A stretch of 61,704 nt of DNA from a virus, in IMG/VR virus record IMGVR_UViG_3300028840_000575, positions 1 to 61,704 of that record, one strand, 5' to 3'. The position numbers and the translations under genes were made by a program. Under the pieces are notes generated by a model. That model was not told the DNA's origin. It worked only from the letters and a program-made list of their open reading frames with translations, and did not search any database. This document shows positions 1 to 8,303 of this stretch, piece by piece; position 1 is the stretch's first letter, and the number at the start of each line of letters is the position of its first letter.

Positions 1-144
1 AACTGACGATGATATTCGTTCTGCTAGATTAGGGTATTCTGAAAAGGATGGAAGGATTTCCATACCTGTTTATGACAAAGATTGGAATGTCATAAACATC
101 AGAAAATATCTGCCAGGAGCTCCTGGACCGGAGAAGATGAAGAA
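1..144. repeat. Left copy of 144-bp terminal direct repeat
   Basis: These bases are identical to 61561-61704. The primase-helicase reading frame continues across the overlap without interruption, so the repeat most simply means that a circular or circularly permuted genome was linearised inside this gene. A true physical terminal repeat is possible but less likely, because it would interrupt an essential gene. Confidence 0.97.
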
Positions 145-2509
145 TACTCCGGGCTATGGTGGAAGCCATATTTATCAAATAGACCAGTTACAAAAGTATG
201 ATAAGATATGGTTATGTGGAGGAGAACTGAAAGCACTTGCAGTATCCAAATTCTTAAATAAGAATAAAGTTGGTGCTGTTGCGATCACTGCTGGAGAAGG
301 TAATTGGGAGACAAAATTAACAGATCAATTTGAGGGGAAAGAAGTTTACATATGCTATGATGTAGACGAAGCTGGTGTTAGAGGTGCTAAGACTGTCGCT
401 GGTTATCTATGTTATAAAGCATCTAATGTGAAACTTATACATATCCCTTTAGATAAAAAGAAATATCCTAAAGGAGATATCAACGATTATATTGGACAGG
501 AGAAAGCAACAGAAAAACAAATTCTAAAGTTAATGGAAGAATCTGAGAAATGGGTTCTACCTTCTTTGGAACAAGAAGAGGATGAAGAAAATGTTAAGAT
601 TAAACAGGTATCTTTATTAAATTCAACAAGATCTGAAAATATAGGTAAAAGAATAGAGGTCCATGCTCTTATATCTGCAATGGATACTCAGCCTTATATT
701 ATACCTAAAGAAATTATATGTGATTGTCCTCTTAATCAGAAGAATTGTGCGATGTGTCCTGTTATGAGATGCGAACCGGATGACAACAATTGCAGGAAGC
801 TGTATATTAATTCTACTTCGCCATGTCTCTTAGATATGATCAATACTTCTAAGAGGACACAACACCAGTCAATACAAGAAGCACTAAGAATTCCACCATG
901 TAAAGCAATTAACTTTAGGATAACAGATAACTATACTATCCTGGATGTCAGGCTTATACCAAAGCTAACTATAAGTCAAGAACATAATGAAAACCTTGTT
1001 CAACCTGCCTTAATAATTGGGCATGGTATAGAGATGAATACTCCTTATATATTAAAAGGAAAACCATATCCACATCCAAGGAATCAACAAGCTGTTCTAC
1101 TTATAAATAAAATAGAAATAGATAAAGATAGCTTGACATCTTTTAAATTATCTAAGAAAGATTTGAATGTATTGAAGATATTCCAGCCTGAAGAATGGAA
1201 TATAAAATCCTTAGAAGAAAAGCTAAATCATATATACGCAGATTTAGAAGCCAATGTTACAAGGATATTCCAAAGAAGAGATTTGCACATTCTTGTAGAT
1301 CTTTGCTATTTTTCAAGTCTACTAATGAATTTCGATGGACAGACTGTAAAAGCCTGGACCAATGTTATAGTCGTTGGAGATTCTTCACAAGGTAAATCTG
1401 AAACAACTATAAAATTGATGGAGCATTATCAACTCGGTGAGAGGGTTGAATGTAAAAACGCAACAGTCGCTGGGCTATTAGGCGGTTTGAATCAAATTGG
1501 AAATAGATGGTTCGTTTCTTGGGGAATGATCCCAACACATGATCGTAGATTAATAATCCTTGAAGAAGTAAAAGGCACTTCACCAGAAGTTTTAGGTAAG
1601 CTGACAGACATGAGATCTTCTGGGATTGCAGAAATACCTAAGATTGAGAAACGAAGAACATGGGCAAGGACAAGACTAATCTTCATCTCTAATCCTAGAT
1701 CTAGTAGAGCTATGAGTACTTACAATTTTGGAATAGAAACTATTTCAGAGTTAATGGGGAATCCAGAAGACGTAAGAAGATTTGATACAGCATTGATAGT
1801 TTCATCTAATCAAATTGATCCTAGTGTTATCAATATGTTATCAAGTCATAGACCAAAGGTTGAGCATATCTACACTTCTGATCTTTGCCATAAACTTATT
1901 CTTTGGGCATGGACAAGAAAGCCAGAGCAGATTATATTTGAAGATGAAGCAAATAATTATATATTTGAATCTTCTAATTATTTCTGTGATAAATATACTG
2001 AAATATTTCCTTTAGTTGATCGCGGTACTATGCGACACAAGATGGCTAGACTTGCAGTATCTATAGCGACAAGGACATTCAGTTCTGATGATGAAGGACG
2101 TATCTTAATTAAGAAATGCCATGTTGAATTTGTAAAACAATTCCTTGATAGAATTTATGAGTCCAAAGTATTTGGATATTCTGACTTCAGTGCTGCACAA
2201 ACTTATTCTCAAAATGTTTTAGATCCTGATTTAATACGTAGAAGAATACAAAGCACTAGATATCCAAAAGATTTGGTTGAAAATTTATTATTCGCTAATG
2301 AAATCACAATGGAAGATCTTTGTGACTGGTGTGAAGTAGATAGAGATGCTGCTCGTGGTTTATTATCTTTCTTTGTAAGAAAACATGCGTTGAAAAGAAT
2401 TAAAAGAGAATACTATAAAACTTCTGGATTCATAGAATTATTAAGATCTATGAAGGATAAAGGTGTTAGCGATAACCAGGAAATAGAATCTGATAGAGAG
2501 GAATTTTAA
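2..2509 (+). CDS. Primase-helicase, C-terminal part: Toprim plus MCM-like AAA+ domain
   Basis: This is the downstream part of the gene that starts at 61190; joined across the circular overlap it encodes about 959 residues. In joined numbering, a Toprim fold lies near 195-290, with Glu199 and the DxD pair Asp244/Asp246. An OB-like segment with a cysteine cluster follows (about 330-395, including CAMCP). An AAA+ ATPase comes next, with Walker A GDSSQGKSE (583-591), Walker B LIILEE (Glu645/646), sensor-1 FISNP and an RRFD arginine finger. Those motifs and the preceding OB/Zn region fit MCM helicases better than RecA-like DnaB helicases. The protein would synthesise primers and unwind DNA at the phage fork. 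Its place immediately upstream of nucleotide and polymerase genes fits. The primase call is secure; the MCM assignment is by motif only. Confidence 0.85.
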   Translation, partial: TDDDIRSARLGYSEKDGRISIPVYDKDWNVINIRKYLPGAPGPEKMKNTPGYGGSHIYQIDQLQKYDKIWLCGGELKALAVSKFLNKNKVGAVAITAGEGNWETKLTDQFEGKEVYICYDVDEAGVRGAKTVAGYLCYKASNVKLIHIPLDKKKYPKGDINDYIGQEKATEKQILKLMEESEKWVLPSLEQEEDEENVKIKQVSLLNSTRSENIGKRIEVHALISAMDTQPYIIPKEIICDCPLNQKNCAMCPVMRCEPDDNNCRKLYINSTSPCLLDMINTSKRTQHQSIQEALRIPPCKAINFRITDNYTILDVRLIPKLTISQEHNENLVQPALIIGHGIEMNTPYILKGKPYPHPRNQQAVLLINKIEIDKDSLTSFKLSKKDLNVLKIFQPEEWNIKSLEEKLNHIYADLEANVTRIFQRRDLHILVDLCYFSSLLMNFDGQTVKAWTNVIVVGDSSQGKSETTIKLMEHYQLGERVECKNATVAGLLGGLNQIGNRWFVSWGMIPTHDRRLIILEEVKGTSPEVLGKLTDMRSSGIAEIPKIEKRRTWARTRLIFISNPRSSRAMSTYNFGIETISELMGNPEDVRRFDTALIVSSNQIDPSVINMLSSHRPKVEHIYTSDLCHKLILWAWTRKPEQIIFEDEANNYIFESSNYFCDKYTEIFPLVDRGTMRHKMARLAVSIATRTFSSDDEGRILIKKCHVEFVKQFLDRIYESKVFGYSDFSAAQTYSQNVLDPDLIRRRIQSTRYPKDLVENLLFANEITMEDLCDWCEVDRDAARGLLSFFVRKHALKRIKREYYKTSGFIELLRSMKDKGVSDNQEIESDREEF

Positions 2510-2511
2510 AA

Positions 2512-2991
2512 ATGAAAACAGCTTTTGAAATGGTGCAAGAGTTCCATGAAAAATATGGGTATCCTGTGAATGTTTGTCCTAATCCCACGGATGAATTAAA
2601 ATTCACTTACAAAATACTTGGAGATATGTTGATAGGTATAGCCAAAACGATTGAGGAAAATGCTATACATTATCAAAACCAAGGCGATCCTACTCTGTAC
2701 AGACTGCATTTAAATATGGAAGAACTTGGTGAATTATGTATTGCTTTCAGTGAAGGCGATGATGTTAAGATCTTTGATGCAGAAGTAGATCTAGCTTATG
2801 TTGTTACTGGTTTAGCAGTTACTTTTGGATTACCTCTTCCAGAAGGATTCGCAGAAGTTCATCGTAGTAATATGACGAAAGCTCATCCATCAGAAGGTGG
2901 CGGAGCAAGAATGAGAAGGAAAGGATCTGATTATAGTCCTCCAGAATTAGAACAGTTGCTATTTAGGAGTAGAAACAATGAGACCGTATGA
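2512..2991 (+). CDS. MazG/PRA-PH-like nucleotide pyrophosphohydrolase
   Basis: The 159-residue helical protein has an EELGEL motif (about 71-76), acidic residues in FDAEVDLAYVVTG (about 87-99) and a later EVHRSNMTK segment. This pattern is typical of the all-alpha NTP pyrophosphohydrolase superfamily (MazG, dUTPase, phosphoribosyl-ATP pyrophosphohydrolase-like). Such enzymes convert an NTP or dNTP to NMP plus PPi. In a phage making altered pyrimidine nucleotides it could remove unwanted dNTPs, but the substrate is not visible from sequence. A good ribosome binding site (gagagg) precedes the ATG. Its end overlaps the next gene by 14 bases, so they are probably co-translated. Confidence 0.72.
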   Translation: MKTAFEMVQEFHEKYGYPVNVCPNPTDELKFTYKILGDMLIGIAKTIEENAIHYQNQGDPTLYRLHLNMEELGELCIAFSEGDDVKIFDAEVDLAYVVTGLAVTFGLPLPEGFAEVHRSNMTKAHPSEGGGARMRRKGSDYSPPELEQLLFRSRNNETV

Positions 2992-4018
2992 TAACATTGA
3001 CACTATGTTCTTAGATGCTTGCACTTGTATAAATATTGCAGGTAGAGAAACTCCATCACGAGATGGATTCAGCAAAGAAATACTTGGATATTGTGGTAGA
3101 TTACTAAATCCACGTGCTAATTTTCTTGTGAATCCTACAAGAAAATTAAGTCCTCCATATGCTGCTGCTGAATTCTTATGGTATCTTAGTGGAACAGATC
3201 AAATTGAGATGATCCAAAAATATGCTCCTCAGTATAAAAGATTTACTGAAGATGGTAAAACTGCATGGGGATCCTATGGTCATAGATGGCTTCGTGATCC
3301 TTCGTTTACAAAAGAATGTTTAAAATGTTCTGAGGATTTTAATTTTGATGTAGATGAATTTATAAAAGAGGATAGACTCAAAGCTCCTATCAGTCAATTA
3401 CAGGCTATTGCATGGTTATTGAAAAGAAAACCAGAAAGTCGTCAAGCGGTTATGACGATGTGGAATGCTGGTGATCTTGTTCATGCTATACTTGGAGATA
3501 AAAATGATCTACCCTGTACTACCAGTTTGAATTTTATTATTCGAGAAAATAGATTATATTTAACTGCGACTATGAGATCCAATGATATATGGCTTGGATT
3601 TCCTTATGATGTTTGGTGCTTTACTAATCTGCAAATGTTACTTGCTTCAGTTTTAGATTTAGAATTAGGCTGGTATCAGCATCAAGCAATGTCACTGCAT
3701 GTTTATGATCGTAATATTGAGAGGATGAAGAAGGTGTGTTTTGAAGAAGCACCTAAAGATTATCCTGTATTCTCGTATCATACAGGATTAAATCGTAGTG
3801 CAAGATTATCTGATACAATACGTAATCTAATCCTCAAAGAAAATGAAATGTCTTCTAATGAGAGATATGATTCGCATCGTGTTTCTGAGGATACTGTTAT
3901 ATCCACATTGTTAGGACAATGCTATACGATGTGTGGACTTAAATGGGATTATGAAAATGCCATAAACCATATTATGAATTCAGATTTGAAACACTATTGT
4001 GAAAATCTAAGGAGTTAG
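2978..4018 (+). CDS. Thymidylate-synthase-family pyrimidine C5-(hydroxy)methyltransferase, probably dCMP-specific
   Basis: The 346-residue protein has the TS fold signatures: catalytic Cys180 in LPCTT, the phosphate-binding Arg in MRSND, LGFPYDV, and the ribose-binding His241/Tyr243 in SLHVY. The residue that is Asn in thymidylate synthase (Asn177 in E. coli) is Asp211 here. T4 dCMP hydroxymethylase has Asp at this place, and the Asn-to-Asp change in TS is known to shift specificity from dUMP to dCMP. I therefore infer dCMP methylation or hydroxymethylation rather than ordinary dTMP synthesis. A dNMP kinase and a deaminase-like gene follow directly, forming a modified-nucleotide supply block. 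Use on dUMP cannot be excluded. Confidence 0.8.
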   Translation: MRPYDNIDTMFLDACTCINIAGRETPSRDGFSKEILGYCGRLLNPRANFLVNPTRKLSPPYAAAEFLWYLSGTDQIEMIQKYAPQYKRFTEDGKTAWGSYGHRWLRDPSFTKECLKCSEDFNFDVDEFIKEDRLKAPISQLQAIAWLLKRKPESRQAVMTMWNAGDLVHAILGDKNDLPCTTSLNFIIRENRLYLTATMRSNDIWLGFPYDVWCFTNLQMLLASVLDLELGWYQHQAMSLHVYDRNIERMKKVCFEEAPKDYPVFSYHTGLNRSARLSDTIRNLILKENEMSSNERYDSHRVSEDTVISTLLGQCYTMCGLKWDYENAINHIMNSDLKHYCENLRS

Positions 4019-4019
4019 T

Positions 4020-4595
4020 ATGTTTATTATAGAAGGTCCAGATTGTGTCGGGAAGACAACTGTCGCTGATAAAGTAGTTGAAATGGCAAATAGCTATGGA
4101 TCTTTCCCTATCTATTATCAGCATATGACTCGACCACCACGACATTTTGATTTCTGTTTTCATTACTTAGATATGATGTCTAAGTATGCGGTCATGGATC
4201 GTTTTCATCTTGGTGCTTTGGCTTATCATCCAGCAGATACTTTACCTGCATATCAAAGAAAATTTGTAGAGAGTCAGCTATATCAAAAAGGCTCTATCAT
4301 TGTGATCATGTATGCAAGTAATCCACTACGATACAGAGAGAAATTAGAAGCTCATGCATCACAACGTAAAGAGATGTTTGACTTTGATGTTCTTGTTAAT
4401 GCTAATGCGATCTTTACGGAATTAGCATTATCTGGTAATTATGATTATACATGGGATATCACACAGTCTAACTATCCGGATTCATCAATTGAATTCAGAT
4501 ATCCAGATAAGGAAGTTTTAAAAACTTGGATAGAAACGTGGTTTAAGAGTTTACATATATTGGAGATGTGGAAACATGGCGGACGGATTGACTAG
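4020..4595 (+). CDS. P-loop deoxynucleoside monophosphate kinase
   Basis: The N-terminus carries a Walker A loop, EGPDCVGKTT (residues 5-14), like thymidylate and phage dNMP kinases. An acidic/aromatic VMDRF segment (about 58-62) matches the DR(Y/F) substrate motif of that family. The 191-residue length is normal. It starts one base after the TS-family gene stop behind an aaggag site and overlaps the deaminase-like gene by 20 bases. The expected job is phosphorylation of the unusual dNMP made by the upstream enzyme so that it can become a polymerase substrate. The exact base specificity is not visible. Confidence 0.78.
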   Translation: MFIIEGPDCVGKTTVADKVVEMANSYGSFPIYYQHMTRPPRHFDFCFHYLDMMSKYAVMDRFHLGALAYHPADTLPAYQRKFVESQLYQKGSIIVIMYASNPLRYREKLEAHASQRKEMFDFDVLVNANAIFTELALSGNYDYTWDITQSNYPDSSIEFRYPDKEVLKTWIETWFKSLHILEMWKHGGRID

Positions 4596-5064
4596 AATAA
4601 AAGAAACGTTGTTACAAGAATGTGAAATAGTAACTTCACTTGCAGAATCAAAGACACGATGCAAAAGAAAAGGTGTAGGATGTCAGCTTACAAGATTCCA
4701 TGAAAGAGGAATGTTAGCACTCCCAGCAGTTTATAATGGTCCTGCACATGAAGATTTAAAATGTACAGGAGAGATTGGAAATTGTGGTTGTATGCACAGC
4801 GAACCTCAGGCAATTATAGATTGTCTTAAGAGGCCGTACAATAATTACAAATTCATTCTTCTGTGTACTTATTCACCATGCACGAATTGTGCTAATATTA
4901 TAATTAATTCCGGGATTGTTGAAGGTGTTGTTTATGATATTCTTACGGAGCATGACAAACGTGGTGATGAGATTCTAAGAAAATTTATGCCTGTGGTAAC
5001 TATAGAAGATATTAGAAATGGACATGTAGATGCGATACTTAGCTCCTGGATCAATTCTTATTGA
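4576..5064 (+). CDS. dCMP-deaminase-like zinc enzyme
   Basis: The protein shows the cytidine/deoxycytidylate deaminase signature: zinc ligand His74 and catalytic Glu76 in MHSEP, with Cys102 and Cys105 in PCTNC. dCMP deaminases convert dCMP to dUMP. With an enzyme that looks dCMP-specific just upstream, it could balance the dCMP and dUMP pools or act on a modified nucleotide. Extra cysteines at about 35-70 (CKRKGVGC, CTGEIGNCGC) are conspicuous and might bind a second zinc, as in T4-type enzymes. It overlaps its neighbours on both sides. Confidence 0.75.
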   Translation: MADGLTRIKETLLQECEIVTSLAESKTRCKRKGVGCQLTRFHERGMLALPAVYNGPAHEDLKCTGEIGNCGCMHSEPQAIIDCLKRPYNNYKFILLCTYSPCTNCANIIINSGIVEGVVYDILTEHDKRGDEILRKFMPVVTIEDIRNGHVDAILSSWINSY

Positions 5065-6982
5065 AGAGATTAGTGAACTTCCAAATATAGCAAGATCTAA
5101 AGAATTATTTTTAGATGTTGAAACTAATTGGAATGATCTACCTTGTAAACATAAGGGCGATAAAAGTAAAAAGATCACAGATTCTATGCCTTTCCATGGA
5201 GATAGAATCTGCGGTTTTTCATGCACAATTGACGATGATCCTACAGCATGGTATATTCCAATAAGACACAGAGATACTAAATGGAATTTACCATTAGAGA
5301 ATGTTCAACGCTGGATGAAAGATGTAATCGGGACTTGTGAAGATTGGGTGAATCACAATATAAACTTTGATGCTCATTTCGTTAAAAGAGAGGGTGTGGA
5401 TTTTGGTGGCAGACTGGTAGATACTCTTACACTTGCTAAATTAATTGATAGTGATCGCTTCAGCCATGATCTAAAATCTTTATGTAAAGAATGGTGTGGA
5501 TTAGAAATGGATGAAACGAATAGAGTAAAAGCATATTTAAAGGGCGAAAAAAGTTGCGATTATTCTATTGTCCCTGCTGATATACTTGGGGAATATGCAA
5601 ATCAAGATGTCTTCGGATGCAGAACATTATATAGGTATCTACAGAAAAAGAAAACAAAAGATTTAAATAACGTATGGGAAACTGAAATTCTATTTACTCC
5701 AGTCCTATTCGATATTGAAGAATTTGGGATGCCTGTAAATGAACAGCAACTTAAGATAGAATTAGTAAAGTCTATCGATAAATCTATACGATTAGAATCT
5801 GAATTAACGAAACTAATAGATTCTGAAATAAACCCTAATAGTAATCAACAGGTTTATGATTTATTGATTAATAGATTTGGTCTTCCTATACTGGCAACAA
5901 CTGATAAAGGTGGTGCATCGTTTGATAAAGATGCTCTACTCATGTATAAGAATCATCCACAAGTTTTATTAGATCCAAATCTAGGGCATATTATTTCATT
6001 GTTATCAGAGACTTCTGAAGAAAGCCACTTTAGAAGTCTTTATCTTGAAAATTTCTTAAGGCTGCAAGTTGATGGAATTCTTCACCCTTCATATAATCAA
6101 TGTGTACGGACAGGAAGACTTTCTTGCAGATCTCCAAATGCTCAACAATTAAATTCAAGAGCTAAAGGTTTAATTGTACCTTTGCCAGGATATGGCATTA
6201 ATTCTCGTGATTATTCACAAATTGAGTTTAGATTAATTGTTCACTATATCAATGATCTTGCTGCAATAGAAGCATATAACATAGATCCAAATACTGACTT
6301 CCATCAATGGGTTGCGGACATGGGACATATCACACGTAAGATTGCGAAGAATGTTAATTTCGCAGTTGCATTCGGTGGTGGAAAAGGTAAAGTGACTTCT
6401 ATGCTCAAAGGCACAGAGGATATTGTGAATGAGATGTTGGAGAAGTCAAATAGATGGGAAGAAGATCCATCTCAATTTATAAATGAATTTCCAAGTGATG
6501 CTCAATTCAACGATAAAGTATCTGTGTTTAAATATTTCTTAGACCAGAGAGCAAATGAAGTCTATAGTGGTTATCATGAAAGATTGCCAGGAATAAAATC
6601 TTGTTCACGAAGAGCAGGTAATAAAATTGCCGAACGCGGATTTGTTTTCAATGCTTATGGGAGAAGAAGACATCTTCCAACTAAGCTGCAATATCGTGCG
6701 TTCAATGCAATCATACAATCTTGTGCAAGTGATATCATGAAAGATTGTATGATTCGCATCGCTCCAAGATATAATAAATTTATAAGAGATCTTGGAATGA
6801 ATTTCTTTGCACTGGTCCATGATGAAGCTGCGGACATTGCACCTAAAGAAATTTGTGAAGACAAAATAGTGCAAGCCAAAATAACCAAGATGTTCCAGGA
6901 AACTAGCGTGCCATTTAAAGTACCTATAGTAATGGATCACAATTACAGCTCTATAAATTGGGCTGAGGCATCCGAAAAATAA
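5030..6982 (+). CDS. Family A DNA polymerase with 3'-5' exonuclease
   Basis: The 650-residue enzyme has the proofreading domain motifs Exo I (Asp29-x-Glu31 in FLDVETNW), Exo II (NHNINFDAHF) and Exo III (YANQD). The polymerase motifs follow: A (DYSQIEFR), B (RKIAKNVNFAVAFG) and C (VHDEA). In motif B the Phe that sets dideoxynucleotide discrimination is kept, but the position of the usual Tyr (Tyr766 in E. coli Pol I) is Phe. There is no N-terminal flap nuclease; that activity is supplied by the separate gene at 13942. The ATG overlaps the preceding gene by 35 bases and has only a weak ribosome site, so the start could differ slightly. Confidence 0.93.
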   Translation: MRYLAPGSILIEEISELPNIARSKELFLDVETNWNDLPCKHKGDKSKKITDSMPFHGDRICGFSCTIDDDPTAWYIPIRHRDTKWNLPLENVQRWMKDVIGTCEDWVNHNINFDAHFVKREGVDFGGRLVDTLTLAKLIDSDRFSHDLKSLCKEWCGLEMDETNRVKAYLKGEKSCDYSIVPADILGEYANQDVFGCRTLYRYLQKKKTKDLNNVWETEILFTPVLFDIEEFGMPVNEQQLKIELVKSIDKSIRLESELTKLIDSEINPNSNQQVYDLLINRFGLPILATTDKGGASFDKDALLMYKNHPQVLLDPNLGHIISLLSETSEESHFRSLYLENFLRLQVDGILHPSYNQCVRTGRLSCRSPNAQQLNSRAKGLIVPLPGYGINSRDYSQIEFRLIVHYINDLAAIEAYNIDPNTDFHQWVADMGHITRKIAKNVNFAVAFGGGKGKVTSMLKGTEDIVNEMLEKSNRWEEDPSQFINEFPSDAQFNDKVSVFKYFLDQRANEVYSGYHERLPGIKSCSRRAGNKIAERGFVFNAYGRRRHLPTKLQYRAFNAIIQSCASDIMKDCMIRIAPRYNKFIRDLGMNFFALVHDEAADIAPKEICEDKIVQAKITKMFQETSVPFKVPIVMDHNYSSINWAEASEK

Positions 6983-7018
6983 TTAAATATTATCGGGCCT
7001 AAAATGGGGAGTTTACGT

Positions 7019-7042
7019 AAGTACCTGGAAAATAAGGTACTT
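7019..7042. promoter_or_regulatory. Perfect inverted repeat, candidate operator
   Basis: AAGTACCT and AGGTACTT are exact 8-base inverted arms separated by 8 bases. The element lies just after the polymerase gene and 38 bases upstream of a strong promoter. Its GGTAC core recurs in the elements at 26625, 27458 and 59344, all in intergenic DNA near promoters. A regulator-binding site is the inference; it could also act as an RNA hairpin ending the polymerase transcript. Confidence 0.5.
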
Positions 7043-7080
7043 ATAGGTGATCATTTTTCGAAATATTTTACAAATTTTCT

Positions 7081-7109
7081 TTGCATTTAGTGGGATTAAA
7101 TTTTATAAT
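7081..7109 (+). promoter_or_regulatory. Sigma70-type promoter
   Basis: TTGCAT at 7081-7086 is followed by a 17-base spacer and a perfect TATAAT at 7104-7109. The -10 box runs on as TATAATTAATATAG, exactly as in the promoter at 7550. It drives the small genes from 7134. Confidence 0.8.
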
Positions 7110-7133
7110 TAATATAGAAAGGTTAACTAAAGC

Positions 7134-7292
7134 ATGACTATTAAGGTAACAATCAAAAAAGCAACTGGCAACAAAGCCAAACAATTCACCAACAGTGGTG
7201 ACGCCCATGATTGGATCCGCCGTCAGCTTAGTTACTGCAAAGAAATTGGACAAAAGGTTTTTGGTTATGATTGGGAGAAAACTAATGGCTAA
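7134..7292 (+). CDS. Small basic protein of unknown function
   Basis: This 52-residue reading frame begins with ATG downstream of an aaagg ribosome site and directly follows the promoter at 7081. It is lysine-rich, contains an amphipathic segment (DAHDWIRRQLSYCKEIG) and ends in EKTNG. Its stop overlaps the start of the next gene by 8 bases, typical of translational coupling. No family is recognised. An early-expressed accessory role is only a guess from the strong promoter. Confidence 0.65.
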   Translation: MTIKVTIKKATGNKAKQFTNSGDAHDWIRRQLSYCKEIGQKVFGYDWEKTNG

Positions 7293-7548
7293 AACTAAAA
7301 AAGCAAAATGCCCGAATTGTGGTGCTGGTATTAAATGGGACTGGGATATGGACTGCTACGCTTATGATCATGGTGAATACCTTAATGATGACACTGGAAG
7401 AATTGGAAATAATGACATCACAATCCATACTTGTAAATGTGGCCAACTGTTAGGTATGATGGTCGTCAATGATGAAGGTGCAACACCTTACAACCATCCG
7501 GAATTAGAAGATGTAGATTGGCAAGAAGAAATTAATTCTAATAATTAA
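7285..7548 (+). CDS. Small zinc-ribbon protein
   Basis: The 87-residue protein has CPNC near residue 9 and CKC near residue 50, a likely four-cysteine zinc ribbon, and an acidic C-terminus. A longer frame is open from 7195, but ATG 7285 is preferred because it has a gggag-like site and overlaps the preceding stop. Co-transcribed with the gene at 7134. Function unknown; such proteins in phages are often nucleic-acid binding or host-takeover proteins. Confidence 0.65.
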   Translation: MAKTKKAKCPNCGAGIKWDWDMDCYAYDHGEYLNDDTGRIGNNDITIHTCKCGQLLGMMVVNDEGATPYNHPELEDVDWQEEINSNN

Positions 7549-7549
7549 T

Positions 7550-7578
7550 TTGCATTCTTCAGATTTATATCTTATAAT
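7550..7578 (+). promoter_or_regulatory. Sigma70-type promoter
   Basis: TTGCAT at 7550-7555, a 17-base spacer and TATAAT at 7573-7578, followed again by TAATATAG. The spacing and both boxes are identical to the promoter at 7081. Confidence 0.8.
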
Positions 7579-7605
7579 TAATATAGTTAAATTAAAGGAG
7601 AAACA

Positions 7606-7704
7606 ATGATTTCAACATTAATTATCACAGTTCCAATGATCCTGATCGGTTATATAAGTTTACGTATTGCCTACAACAATTATAAATCAACTGGTGGATT
7701 TTAA
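7606..7704 (+). CDS. 32-residue predicted membrane peptide
   Basis: A strong aaaggag site precedes an ATG opening a 32-codon frame. Residues 3-20 are hydrophobic (TLIITVPMILIGYISL) and are followed by polar residues, giving one transmembrane helix. It has its own strong promoter (7550). No homology can be assigned. A small host-membrane-active peptide or holin-like peptide is conceivable, but nothing in the sequence proves it. Confidence 0.55.
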   Translation: MISTLIITVPMILIGYISLRIAYNNYKSTGGF

Positions 7705-7705
7705 T

Positions 7706-7781
7706 AGGCGATTAACAAAAAGCGATTTCCAAAGCTGCGAGAAATCCCAGCATTAGCCAGTTCGCTCACTGGCAATCGCCT
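7706..7781 (+). ncRNA. Candidate structured RNA with tRNA-like ends
   Basis: An 8-bp closing stem (AGGCGATT 7706-7713 with AATCGCCT 7774-7781) encloses two hairpins. The first is GATTTC 7724-7729 with GAAATC 7741-7746. The second is GCCAG 7756-7760 with CTGGC 7769-7773, whose loop begins TTCG. Total length and the 3' arm resemble a tRNA acceptor and T arm, but there is no D arm or 7-base anticodon loop, so it is not a normal tRNA. It is transcribed from the promoter at 7550. A further hairpin (AATCAC/GTGATT, 7790-7807) lies between it and the next gene. The structure is seen; a function is inference. Confidence 0.4.
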
Positions 7782-7843
7782 TGTGAATAAATCACATTGT
7801 AGTGATTAACAGTTTTAACGCCCTATTCAATAAGGAGCAAGTA

Positions 7844-8287
7844 ATGAGTAAAGTGACACCGAAAAATGGTAATGTCAAAGCACCGAAAACCGATGCAACC
7901 AAAGAAGTCAAAAAGGCAAAGAAAATTGATTATCCTGTAAAGGATGGTCAAAAATTGGCTGAACTGCCGAAGGACTTTGATCCTGAAAAGCACAACCCAA
8001 TTAAGAAAGTGCATTTTGAAAAGTCCTCTGATCATCTGCGACATCGTGCGAGTATCTGCAAACATCGTGCAGATCAGTACCAAAAGCAAGCGGATGATTT
8101 CGCACAGAAAGCCGAACGTATGGAAAAATTCGGCGACGAAAAAACTGCGAAGAAACTCAAGAAGGTCGAAAAGCTTCGCAGCACTTTGGACGATCTCCGT
8201 GCTCAGCTTACCGCGGAAGGCATCAACGTGGACGAAATTCTGTCCGGCGTTGCCGAAGCAAAAGCCGAAGCACCTGTATCCAAGTAA
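7844..8287 (+). CDS. Highly charged Lys/Ala-rich protein
   Basis: The protein (147 residues from ATG 7844, with an aaggag site) starts with a Lys/Ala/Pro-rich disordered tail. A helical, coiled-coil-like region follows (about 60-140) rich in Lys, Gln, Asp and Arg, and the tail ends AEAPVSK. Composition resembles DNA-binding or nucleoid-like phage proteins, but no family is recognised. The base composition here is noticeably less AT-rich than the neighbouring genes. A long structured leader precedes it and a clear terminator follows, so it is probably its own transcription unit. Confidence 0.7.
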   Translation: MSKVTPKNGNVKAPKTDATKEVKKAKKIDYPVKDGQKLAELPKDFDPEKHNPIKKVHFEKSSDHLRHRASICKHRADQYQKQADDFAQKAERMEKFGDEKTAKKLKKVEKLRSTLDDLRAQLTAEGINVDEILSGVAEAKAEAPVSK

Positions 8288-8303
8288 TTTTGACGGCTAT
8301 GGG

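Noticed and set aside
2978-4018. Calling the enzyme ordinary thymidylate synthase (ThyA)
   Set aside because: The Asp at the position of the dUMP-selecting Asn makes that specific name unsafe, so I kept a family-level call.
7706-7781. A genuine tRNA gene
   Set aside because: The acceptor- and T-arm-like stems are present, but there is no D arm and no 7-base anticodon loop on a 5-bp stem. I kept it only as a structured RNA candidate.
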